NCBI GenBank assembly: GCA_018818785.1
Contig: JAHIRF010000009.1
Coordinates: 186,001-250,000, forward strand
Reading direction: 5' to 3'
Length of the DNA: 64,000 nucleotides
Origin: Thermoplasmatota archaeon
Lineage (GTDB): Archaea; Thermoplasmatota; Thermoplasmata; UBA10834
Below are positions 36,841-44,579 of the stretch, piece after piece. The position numbers and the translations under genes were made by a program. The notes beneath the pieces were generated by a model. That model worked only from the letters and a program-made list of their open reading frames with translations. It was not told the DNA's origin and ran no database searches. Each line of letters opens with the position of its first letter. The stretch's first letter is position 1.

Positions 36841-37303
36841 AGAACTTGGACAAGTGCTGAGATCAAAGGGGCTCACGTTGTCCACTGCTGAATCGTGCAC
36901 TGGCGGGAAGATGGGTGACATGATAACCGCTGTACCTGGAAGTAGCGATTACTACCTCGGTGGCGTCATATCATACAGCGACGATGCGAAGGCGAGCATC
37001 CTGTCTGTCGATCCGGAATTGATCGTTTCGAGGGGCGCTGTCAGCGATGAGGTCGCCGTACAGATGGCTCGAGGCTGCATGGAGAGATTCTCCTCGGATG
37101 TGGCAATATCGACGACTGGGATCGCTGGTCCGACAGGCGGGACGCCGACGAAGCCCGTGGGTCTGGTATTCATATGCGTGTGCTCGGACAAGGCATCGGT
37201 GTGCACTCGCAACTTATTCATCGGAGATCGCGAAGATGTACGGGTCCAGTCCACAGAGGCCGCTCTCAGGATGACCCTCGAGTTCGTGTGCGCGCACCAC
37301 TAG
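36830..37303 (+). CDS. pncC: CinA C-terminal domain / nicotinamide-nucleotide amidase
   Basis: This stand-alone 157-residue CinA C-terminal domain protein deamidates NMN to nicotinate mononucleotide in characterised bacteria. The signature LSTAESCTGGKMGD, the TTGIAGPTGGT segment and the KPVGLVFI strand are present. ATG 36830 gives the usual N-terminus and has GTAGG just upstream; the frame open to 36788 is only overlap with nadM. The overlap with the NMN adenylyltransferase gene supports the NMN-related role. Confidence 0.9.
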   Translation: MLAEELGQVLRSKGLTLSTAESCTGGKMGDMITAVPGSSDYYLGGVISYSDDAKASILSVDPELIVSRGAVSDEVAVQMARGCMERFSSDVAISTTGIAGPTGGTPTKPVGLVFICVCSDKASVCTRNLFIGDREDVRVQSTEAALRMTLEFVCAHH

Positions 37304-37410
37304 ACTGCATGTACACGCGCGGTGGAGTGTATGGCTCTAGAGTCTACTGGCATATGTCGACATCTCCAAAAGCTTCATTATCGCAAACATGCATGCGATG
37401 ATTCGTTCTC

Positions 37411-38256
37411 ATGTCAGAAGGGGATGTGCAGAGGATACCTACGGGTGTTGCCGATTTCGACTCGATACTCGGCGGCGGTCTTCCAGCAGGCTCAGTAGTA
37501 CTGTTGCTGAGCGATGTTGGCGGTGGCGGTCATGAATTCGCGCTCACATCCGCCGCAAAGATCGGGATCGTGAAGGAGTTTCCCGAGACGCGGTCGTTCA
37601 TGCTTGGGCACGCTGGAAAGGCAGGCGTACTTCCGGAGAAGTTGAACTACATAACATTCTCTCGGTCCAAGGAAGACATCCTGCGGGAGGTCAAACTATC
37701 ATTCAACAGGGATTTCTTCGAGTCTCTGTCATCGGGCCTGATGTTCAAGGATTTTTCAAAGGGCTATTTCATGAGGACCGTCGTTCCCACAGCATGGACC
37801 GGCTCCGAGGACGGCGACCTCTTCTCTGAGCTGAAGGTCGACAACTTGCTGGAATCGTTGGTCAACTTCCTGGACTCCAACGCCCCCAATAGCCTCATCA
37901 TCATAGATTCTTTGACAGACCTGATTGTTTCAGAGACGATCAAGTTCGAAGATGTCGTGTCATTGTTGAAAGGGATACAGAGGATGGCGAAGAAGTGGGA
38001 GGCCGTCTTCTACATCATCCTCACGGATGAGATACTCGACAAACGCCGCCAGCAGATGGTGGTCGACAGCGTCGATGGTGTACTCAAGTTCGAATGGTCG
38101 AAGTACCATCATACGTCCAAGCGACAGAGGTACTTGTATGTGGAGAAATTCACGAGTGTGCTGGCGCACCTGGACCAGGAGAGGATTGCCAGGTTTGCGA
38201 CGCTCATAACTTCGCAGAGTGGCTTCGTCGTGATAAATACTGAACGAGTCGGGTGA
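37411..38256 (+). CDS. KaiC/RadA-like RecA-fold protein with degenerate Walker A
   Basis: This 281-residue RecA-superfamily protein begins with the KaiC-type opening (IPTGVADFDSILGGGLPAGS). The nucleotide loop reads LLLSDVGGGGHEFAL, where His and Glu replace the Lys-Ser/Thr of Walker A, so normal ATP hydrolysis is doubtful. Walker B is kept (SLIIIDSLTDL). There is no DNA-binding or recombinase loop obvious by eye. The next gene, starting 5 bases after this stop, encodes a KaiC-like protein with an intact Walker A, suggesting an active/inactive heteromeric pair in signalling or regulation (inference). Confidence 0.8.
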   Translation: MSEGDVQRIPTGVADFDSILGGGLPAGSVVLLLSDVGGGGHEFALTSAAKIGIVKEFPETRSFMLGHAGKAGVLPEKLNYITFSRSKEDILREVKLSFNRDFFESLSSGLMFKDFSKGYFMRTVVPTAWTGSEDGDLFSELKVDNLLESLVNFLDSNAPNSLIIIDSLTDLIVSETIKFEDVVSLLKGIQRMAKKWEAVFYIILTDEILDKRRQQMVVDSVDGVLKFEWSKYHHTSKRQRYLYVEKFTSVLAHLDQERIARFATLITSQSGFVVINTERVG

Positions 38257-38261
38257 TCTGG

Positions 38262-38963
38262 ATGTCTGATAACAGGGTTAAGACCGGTGTGGATGGGCTC
38301 GATGAGATGTTGCAGGGTGGCTTCCCAGAGAATCACATAGTCGTACTCATGGGTTCCTTCGGGACCGGGAAGACCACATTCGGTCTCCAGTACCTGATTG
38401 AGGGCCTCAAGAACGGTGAGTCCTGCATGTTCATCTCACTCGAGGAGGACCGAGAATCCATAACAAAGAACGCGGCATCGTATGGTTGGAACTTGGAGAA
38501 GGCCATCGAGACGAAGAAGTTGGGCCTGTTCAAGCTCGAGCCTTCGGATGCCAAGACGACGGTAACACGGATCAAGAGCGACCTCCCGAAGTTCATCAAG
38601 ACCTTCGGCGCGAAGAGGGTCGTGATTGATTCCGTCTCACTGCTCAACATGATGTTCACAGACGATACGGAGCGTCGCTCCAACCTCTTCAACCTATGCC
38701 AGCTCCTCAGGAGCACGGGCGCGACCGCCCTATTGACCGCCGAGGTCCGGGACGACAACCCTCGCTCATCGAGGGACGGTCTCGCGGAGTACACAGCGGA
38801 CGGCGTGGTCCTGCTGCAATCGGACGAGAACAGAGACGGCGGAGAGGTGCAGCTCACGATCAGGGTGCTCAAGATGCGCCGGACGAGCCATTCCCGACGT
38901 GTGAAGCCCTATTCGATATCTGACAAGGGCATAACCGTGCACGCCGGAGCGGACGTGTTCTAG
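38262..38963 (+). CDS. KaiC-like RecA-superfamily ATPase
   Basis: This 233-residue single-domain KaiC/RadA-like ATPase has Walker A GSFGTGKTT and Walker B RVVIDSVSLL, with an ISLEEDRESI segment matching the KaiC catalytic-Glu region. ATG 38262 has GGTGATC 4-8 bases upstream. It forms an operon with the Walker-A-defective paralogue before it; overall identity between the two looks low. Function is unknown. Archaeal proteins of this type have been linked to motility or signal-dependent regulation, but nothing here proves that. Confidence 0.85.
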   Translation: MSDNRVKTGVDGLDEMLQGGFPENHIVVLMGSFGTGKTTFGLQYLIEGLKNGESCMFISLEEDRESITKNAASYGWNLEKAIETKKLGLFKLEPSDAKTTVTRIKSDLPKFIKTFGAKRVVIDSVSLLNMMFTDDTERRSNLFNLCQLLRSTGATALLTAEVRDDNPRSSRDGLAEYTADGVVLLQSDENRDGGEVQLTIRVLKMRRTSHSRRVKPYSISDKGITVHAGADVF

Positions 38964-38973
38964 ATTCAGCTCA

Positions 38974-40185
38974 TCAATGACCCAGCTCGCCGTGTATGAC
39001 TTCGCCCAGCCGTCGTATTCCTTCGGTTATCTTTTCGTTCGACGGGTACGTGAAGTTCAGCCTCATCGTGCTGAATCCGTCGCTGGGGTTCGGGAAGAAC
39101 GCCTTCCCGGAAACGAACGCGACCTTCCTTTTCAGGGCTTTTTCCAAGAGATCGGGTGATTGCATGCCGTCAGGAAGTGTGGCCCACAGGAACATGCCGC
39201 CTTCAGGCTCCGTCCACCTGACGCTGTCGGGCACGGACTCGTGCATGGCGTCAAGCATCAATCGCAGCTTCTCTCCATAGACCTTCTTTATGTGCTCGAT
39301 TTGTCTGTCCATGTGTTTGCGGACCATATACTCATGAGCTATGGCTTGGCCCAGGACGCTCGTGCACACATCGGTCGATTGCTTGGCTATGATCATCTTT
39401 TTGAGTATGCCTGGATCAGCCACGGCCCAGCCGACCCTCAGCCCAGGTGCGAGGACCTTGGAGAAAGTGCTCGTGAATATGACTCTGCCCTCATCGTCGA
39501 AGGTCTTCAGAGCCGGTAGATGGTCACCGACGTACCTCAGCTCGCCATATGGGTCGTCCTCCAATATCACGAAATCGTATTCGGAAGCCATGTCTACGAG
39601 CCTCTTCCTGTTCTTCGTGGGCATCGTGACCCCTGACGGGTTCTGGAAGTTCGGGAGGACGTAGACCAGTTTTGGGTGATTGCCCTCTCCCGCCAACTTC
39701 TTCATCCTTTCCTCGAAGATGTCCATGCGCATGTTCTGATCATCGATCGGTATTGCCTCATACGATGCCTGGTAGGTGTTGAACCCCGTAAGTGCAGCAA
39801 GGTAGGTCGGTGCAGAGACGACGATCGTATCCTTGGGATTGACGAACACCTTGCCGGATAGATCGATCACCTGCTGGGATCCGCTGACAACCAGGATATT
39901 GTCCGTGGTCACATCCATCCCCTTGGAGGCCATTCTGCTGGCGATGGATTCTCTCAAGGGCGCGTATCCTTCGGTTATTCCATATTGGAGGATCTGGTCA
40001 CCGTTCATTTCCAGAACGTCTTTGACGATATCCTTGATTATCTCCACAGGGAATGTCTCAGCGCTCGGAAGACCCCCGGCAAATGAGATCATATCCGGCA
40101 TCTGGAGTAGTTTCAGCAGTTCCCTCACATCGGATGCCTTCATCTGTTTAGCTCGCTCGGAGAAGTGGTGTGAGAAATCCGCCAT
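38974..40185 (-). CDS. Fold-type I PLP-dependent aminotransferase (LysN/2-aminoadipate type)
   Basis: This 403-residue class I/II aminotransferase of the MocR/LysN-like subgroup has N-terminal ISFAGGLPSAETFP, the PLP lysine in TSTFSKVLAPGLRVGW and the aspartate and tyrosine of EDDPYGELRY. The family includes 2-aminoadipate and branched-chain or aromatic transaminases, so the substrate cannot be fixed from sequence alone. It is convergent with the KaiC-like gene (11 bases between stops) and divergent from purC. Confidence 0.88.
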   Translation of the reverse strand: MADFSHHFSERAKQMKASDVRELLKLLQMPDMISFAGGLPSAETFPVEIIKDIVKDVLEMNGDQILQYGITEGYAPLRESIASRMASKGMDVTTDNILVVSGSQQVIDLSGKVFVNPKDTIVVSAPTYLAALTGFNTYQASYEAIPIDDQNMRMDIFEERMKKLAGEGNHPKLVYVLPNFQNPSGVTMPTKNRKRLVDMASEYDFVILEDDPYGELRYVGDHLPALKTFDDEGRVIFTSTFSKVLAPGLRVGWAVADPGILKKMIIAKQSTDVCTSVLGQAIAHEYMVRKHMDRQIEHIKKVYGEKLRLMLDAMHESVPDSVRWTEPEGGMFLWATLPDGMQSPDLLEKALKRKVAFVSGKAFFPNPSDGFSTMRLNFTYPSNEKITEGIRRLGEVIHGELGH

Positions 40186-40265
40186 TTCAATTGCCTCGTT
40201 GATCCACTAATCGATGCGTCACCCTTTAATAATTTTGAAATTACAGTCACGTTTAGCTTCAGCAG

Positions 40266-40319
40266 ACAACCGGTACAACCGTTGTCAGTGTCGCAGACCA
40301 GCACCACAAGCATTAAAAA
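40266..40319. promoter_or_regulatory. Divergent promoter region with imperfect palindrome upstream of purC
   Basis: ACAACCGGT (40266-40274) and ACCGTTGT (40278-40285) form an imperfect palindrome between the divergent aminotransferase and purC genes. CATTAAAAAC (40311-40320) is a probable TATA box placing the purC transcript start near 40341-40345, so the mRNA is leaderless or nearly so. Operator function for the palindrome is inference. Confidence 0.35.
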
Positions 40320-40349
40320 CAACTATTCCCTACAACGCACTTGGCCAAC

Positions 40350-41252
40350 ATGAAGCTGATACGTCAAGGAAAGGTGAAAGATGTCTACGAAGTCGATGCG
40401 CATACGCTCGAGTTCGTATTCTCAGACAAGATCAGCGTGTTCGATAAGATCATTCCATCTCTTATACCTCAAAAGGGTGAGACACTCTGCAGGACGAGCG
40501 CCTTCTGGTTCCAGATAGCACGTTCGTGCGGGGTCAAGACCCATTTCAGAGAGCTCATACCGCCCAATAGGATGCGTGTTCAGCAGGTTCGGGTCCTTCA
40601 GCCATCGAAGCTCACCAGGAAGACGACTAACTGTCTGATACCTCTCGAGGTGATCTGCAGATACTACGTGGCTGGATCCATGTGGGACAGGATCCGCAAT
40701 GGCGAGATCAAGCCTAGCAAGCTCGGGTTCAAAGGCAACAAGGAGATCAAGTACGGCGACAAGTTGCCAGAACCATATGTGGAAGTCACCACGAAGCTCG
40801 AGAAGGTCGATAGGCTGCTAACGAAGAATGATGCGATGAAGATCGCGAGCATATCGACCGGGGAATACGCACGGATCGTCGAATCCGCCCTGTTGCTGGA
40901 TGAGCGGATAGCGGAAGAGGTCGAGAAGAGGGACCTCATACATGTGGATGGCAAGAAGGAGTACGCATTCGACGAGAATCGCGAACTCATGGTCATAGAT
41001 TCATACGGCACCGCCGATGAGGACCGTTGGTGGGATTGGAACGATTACTCAAAAGGCGAGTTCATCGAACTCAGCAAGGAGAACGTCCGTCAATACTATC
41101 GCGAGAAGGGGTATTATCCGAAGCTCGTCGAAGCGAGGAAACACGGCAAACCCGAGCCGAAGATGCCTTCGCTGCCCGCAGAGAAGATAAAGGAGATATC
41201 TGAGCTCTACATCGATATGTTTGAGAGGATTACCGGCGAGAGCTACAGGTAG
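40350..41252 (+). CDS. purC: Phosphoribosylaminoimidazole-succinocarboxamide synthase
   Basis: This 300-residue SAICAR synthetase joins CAIR and aspartate with ATP in purine synthesis. The family opening LIRQGKVKDVYEV, SDKISVFDKIIPSLIPQKG, the substrate-site PLEVICRYYVAGSMWDR and the IDSYGTADEDRWW segment are all present. Length is at the long end of the family. ATG 40350 is likely; TTG 40341 in frame is closer to the predicted transcript start and could be used if leaderless. Confidence 0.95.
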   Translation: MKLIRQGKVKDVYEVDAHTLEFVFSDKISVFDKIIPSLIPQKGETLCRTSAFWFQIARSCGVKTHFRELIPPNRMRVQQVRVLQPSKLTRKTTNCLIPLEVICRYYVAGSMWDRIRNGEIKPSKLGFKGNKEIKYGDKLPEPYVEVTTKLEKVDRLLTKNDAMKIASISTGEYARIVESALLLDERIAEEVEKRDLIHVDGKKEYAFDENRELMVIDSYGTADEDRWWDWNDYSKGEFIELSKENVRQYYREKGYYPKLVEARKHGKPEPKMPSLPAEKIKEISELYIDMFERITGESYR

Positions 41253-41311
41253 TGGTCGCATGTATGTGACAGGCGACTTATTAGTTGTCTGACATTTCGA
41301 GGTGCTCTGAG

Positions 41312-41797
41312 ATGGATGTCCAAGGCATAGATGAGTTCATGCGTTATCTGAAGGCAAAATATGACGATAGCGAACGCAAGGATGAGTGGCGTGCGCTCAG
41401 TGGCCGGGACCATGTTTCATCCAATTACGACACTTTCATCCTGACTGACCAGAAGATCTTCCAGATAAAATCGAAGGAGATATCCTCCAAGGACACGGTC
41501 GCGATCGCGCGCGAGGTCGGCGGAGCATCCCCAGACATGGTCGAGATGATCCAAGGTGGTGCACCCGTGCCTCTCAATGTCATATCGAGGGCGCAGAACG
41601 CCTCTGCAGTGATCATGTTCGGGATGCAACAGTACTCTTCGGACATAACCGACGTCTTCCGTCGTGAGTATTATGGGTCAAAGCAGGACGATTTGAAGGC
41701 GGAGCTGGACCACAACGTCAAGAACCTGTTGCAGCGTCCCGAGTACAAATCCGTGTACCGGAGCATGCGCCGCGATCGGGATTCCTATTTTGCCTAG
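41312..41797 (+). CDS. Hypothetical protein
   Basis: This 161-residue soluble protein has no signal peptide, cysteine motif or membrane helix. It opens with a helical MDVQGIDEFMRYLKAKYDD, has a central strand-rich region (YDTFILTDQKIFQIKSKEI) and ends in a charged helical tail. GAGGTG lies about 7 bases before ATG 41312, and coding character is convincing, but I recognise no family. It is followed by a hairpin and T tract that probably end transcription of purC and this gene. Confidence 0.6.
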   Translation: MDVQGIDEFMRYLKAKYDDSERKDEWRALSGRDHVSSNYDTFILTDQKIFQIKSKEISSKDTVAIAREVGGASPDMVEMIQGGAPVPLNVISRAQNASAVIMFGMQQYSSDITDVFRREYYGSKQDDLKAELDHNVKNLLQRPEYKSVYRSMRRDRDSYFA

Positions 41798-41855
41798 GTG
41801 TGGTAAATCCAGCTATCTCATCAACTCTGATTGAAAATAGTAAAATGGAGTTTAA

Positions 41856-41882
41856 CCGCTCGTTTGAGCGGCATAGGTTTTT
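41856..41882 (+). terminator. Hairpin plus T-tract terminator
   Basis: CCGCTC (41856-41861) and GAGCGG (41866-41871) form a 6-bp stem with a GTTT loop, followed by a five-T tract at 41878-41882. It lies between two convergent genes and suits termination of the rightward transcript. In archaea the T tract itself is the main signal. Confidence 0.55.
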
Positions 41883-41885
41883 GAT

Positions 41886-43187
41886 TTACGTCATCTTCCC
41901 ATCGAGGTATTGCTGGTATCCGCCCAGATCCATTAGGCCGTGGCCTGACAGATTGAACGCTATTACCTTCTCCTCGTTGTTCTTCTTCGCCTCGAGGGCA
42001 AGGTCGATGGCCGCCTTGATGGCGTGACTTGCCTCGGGCGCGGGTATGATGCCTTCTGCCCTAGCAAACATGGCCGCTGCATCGAACACTTCCTTCTGTT
42101 GGTAGGCGACTGGTTTCACCACCTTCGATTTCACCAGCGCGCTCACTGTGGGTGCCGCACCATGGTATCTCAATCCTCCCGCATGGATGGGCGATGGCAC
42201 GAAATCGTGACCCAGCGTGTACATCAGGAGAAGCGGCGTCATTCCAGCGGTGTCGCCGAAATCGTATTCGAACTTGCCGTTGGTGAGTGTCGGTACGACC
42301 GTCGGTTCCACTGCGATGAATTCGGTGTCCATCTTCCCTTTCAGTTTCTGTGCGATGAACGGGAATGTGAACCCTGCGAAGTTCGATCCTCCTCCAACGC
42401 ACCCGATGAGGTAGTCCGGTTTCTCTCCGAGCTTCTGGAACTGAAGAATCGCTTCCTGTCCGATTATAGTCTGGTGAAGCATCACGTGGTTCAGGACGCT
42501 TCCAAGGCTGTACTTCGCCTTTCCGTCCTTCACACATGTCTCGAGCGCCTCGCTGATAGCTATCCCGAGGGATCCTGGATGATTCGGATCCTGGCCGAGG
42601 AGCTTTTTACCGAACTCAGTCAAGTTGCTGGGCGATGGATGCACATCCGCACCAAACAACCGTATCATCTCTCGCCTGTATGGCTTCTGATCGTAACTGG
42701 CCCTGACCATGAAGACTTCGCACTCGAGTCCGAAATAGTTGGTGGCCATCGCAAGCGCGGTACCCCATTGGCCAGCGCCAGTCTCGGTAGTGAGTTTCGT
42801 TACACCTTCCTTCATGTTGTAGTAGACCTGCGCGAGGGCGGTATTGGTCTTATGACTGCCTGCAGGGCTTAGATCCTCTCTCTTGAAGTATATCTTGGCC
42901 GGAGTCTTCAGTGCCTCCTCCAGTCTGATAGCTCTCTGGAGTGGACTCGGCCGGTTTATGTGCATGTACGATTGCAGCACCTCATCGGGGATGTCGATGT
43001 ATCTCTCGGACGACATCTCCTGCGTTATGAGCGCTTTCGGGAAGATCGGTTCTAGATCCGATGGCTTGATCGGCTGCTTGGTGGCAGGGTTCAATGGCGG
43101 AGCTAGCGGCTCAGGCAGGTCTGGCAATATGTTGTACCATTTCTTCGGCATCTCTTCGGGTGTTAATTCAGTCCTCACAGGTCTCAA
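41886..43187 (-). CDS. trpB2: TrpB2-type tryptophan synthase beta chain
   Basis: This 433-residue PLP enzyme of the TrpB2 group makes tryptophan from indole and serine, or salvages indole; it does not need the usual TrpA contacts. The long N-terminal extension ([18 protein letters not shown]), the PLP lysine in [10 protein letters not shown], the phosphate-binding [11 protein letters not shown] and the C-terminal [10 protein letters not shown] are diagnostic. TTG 43187 is preceded by GGAGGGG 4 bases away. No other trp gene is in the window, which fits the common finding of stand-alone trpB2. Confidence 0.94.
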   Translation of the reverse strand: MRPVRTELTPEEMPKKWYNILPDLPEPLAPPLNPATKQPIKPSDLEPIFPKALITQEMSSERYIDIPDEVLQSYMHINRPSPLQRAIRLEEALKTPAKIYFKREDLSPAGSHKTNTALAQVYYNMKEGVTKLTTETGAGQWGTALAMATNYFGLECEVFMVRASYDQKPYRREMIRLFGADVHPSPSNLTEFGKKLLGQDPNHPGSLGIAISEALETCVKDGKAKYSLGSVLNHVMLHQTIIGQEAILQFQKLGEKPDYLIGCVGGGSNFAGFTFPFIAQKLKGKMDTEFIAVEPTVVPTLTNGKFEYDFGDTAGMTPLLLMYTLGHDFVPSPIHAGGLRYHGAAPTVSALVKSKVVKPVAYQQKEVFDAAAMFARAEGIIPAPEASHAIKAAIDLALEAKKNNEEKVIAFNLSGHGLMDLGGYQQYLDGKMT

Positions 43188-43283
43188 GGTACCCCTCCGT
43201 ACATGGAATTGGAGTGCCCGTACACTATATATCTTTTGCGCGCATCAATGTACAGATATGCACTCGAGTTGTATTACTGGCGG

Positions 43284-44258
43284 TCACTTGAGATAAACCA
43301 ATCTCGCGAGCCTGTGGTCCCATATCCAATCGTCCTCCGTCTGAGCGTCGCGCCGTCTGGATATCATATAATCTATCTTGGCATCGGTATCGTCAGCTTC
43401 ATGGACCACCAACGCCTCTGGCATCATCGGATCTACGGGCGAACCCCACTCCTTCTTCCCGTGGTGGGATAGCAGGACATGTCGCAGTTTCATGCGGAGA
43501 TCATTTGGGAACCCATCTATCTTCGATATGTGCGAAACCAGCTCTTCGTCGCCGATGGCGATATGTCCGAGCAGGTTGCCTTCGTGGGTCTGGTTGATAT
43601 GGGTCGTGGTCTTGAAACTCCTGACCTTTCCGATGTCGTGGAGCAGAGCGCCTGTTATGACAAGGTCCTTGTCCAGCTCAGGGTGTTGCCGCGCGAGATG
43701 AATGCAGGTCTCGGTGACATTCAGAGTGTGATGGAGCAGTCCTCCGAACGCCGCCGAGTGAAGCTGGATAGATGCGGGACATGCGGAGAATTCCTTCATG
43801 AACGCGGGCTCCTGAAAGAATGATTGCAGCAACTCCCTCATGTGCGGTTCCTCGACCTGTAGGACGATGGTGAACAATCTGGTATTCAACTCTTCGATTC
43901 CGTCGATGGTCGGTATTAGGGACGATATCTCATACTTGTCCTCTGCCAGAACAGCTATGCTCCCTCCGTTCTTCTTGCTAACCGATATCTCGACCTGACC
44001 CCTGTAATCCGAGACATCGCCGGATATGCTGACCACATCGTCTCTGTCAAAGGATTCGTGCAGCTTCTGCACAGAACCTTTGTCATCGTCCCCCCAATAC
44101 TTGATCGTTATCTGGCCCGTCCTGTCCGCTGCCCTGAACTCGAACATGTTGCCATACCTGTACTCGGTGACTGGTTTCTTGTACGCCACAGAAAAGTAAC
44201 TCTCGACCTTCTCGCCCGGCTTAAGCTCCTTGATCATCCTCTTGCTCTGCTTATCCAT
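43284..44258 (-). CDS. OB-fold/HD-domain 3'-5' exoribonuclease (YhaM-like)
   Basis: This 324-residue protein has an N-terminal OB-fold (about residues 12-105, with FEFRAADRTGQITIKYWGDDD) and a C-terminal HD domain in which H and HD ligands appear as LHHTLNVTETCIHLA and ITGALLHDIGKV, with a later HHGKKEWGSP. This is the YhaM architecture, a manganese-dependent 3'-5' exonuclease. ATG 44258 gives the usual length; the open frame continues to 44426 but a TATA-like GGTATACAC lies within it. It sits between the ribonucleotide reductase and trpB2 genes on the same strand. Confidence 0.85.
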   Translation of the reverse strand: MDKQSKRMIKELKPGEKVESYFSVAYKKPVTEYRYGNMFEFRAADRTGQITIKYWGDDDKGSVQKLHESFDRDDVVSISGDVSDYRGQVEISVSKKNGGSIAVLAEDKYEISSLIPTIDGIEELNTRLFTIVLQVEEPHMRELLQSFFQEPAFMKEFSACPASIQLHSAAFGGLLHHTLNVTETCIHLARQHPELDKDLVITGALLHDIGKVRSFKTTTHINQTHEGNLLGHIAIGDEELVSHISKIDGFPNDLRMKLRHVLLSHHGKKEWGSPVDPMMPEALVVHEADDTDAKIDYMISRRRDAQTEDDWIWDHRLARLVYLK

Positions 44259-44579
44259 GGTTTCCCGCTTCCTTCGGTCTTCGTGGGCTATGGGCATCGG
44301 AGTGTATACCTTTTTCATGAATGATGGGCCGAAAGCCCTGCCCCCGAGCTGACAGACTGCAGTATGCTCAATCGCCGTCCCCGCATCCATCATGCCCGTT
44401 ACAGGGCAGAGCTGTCGACGCCACACACTCTATGCAATCATTGCGTGGTTCACCACGGTTGGCACTACCTGTAAGGTACCATGCAGAATTGTGTTCCTCG
44501 GATCGGAAAAAATTGATGCGCACTGGCCCCTCACCCCCAGAGACCTAGTGCAAGATGTTTCTGTTCCCTCTTTCTGTAC
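44259..44579. other. Intergenic region between ribonucleotide reductase and the exoribonuclease gene
   Basis: About 320 bases lie between two same-strand genes. The upper part encodes an in-frame but unconvincing extension of the exoribonuclease frame. No tRNA or recognised non-coding RNA was found; short self-complementary stretches occur (CTGCCC with GGGCAG near 44385-44410) without a clear overall fold. A promoter for the downstream gene is probably near 44290-44310. Confidence 0.35.

Noticed and set aside
44259-44426. 56-residue N-terminal extension of the exoribonuclease
   Set aside because: A TATA-like element lies inside it, and the shorter form has the normal family length and start.
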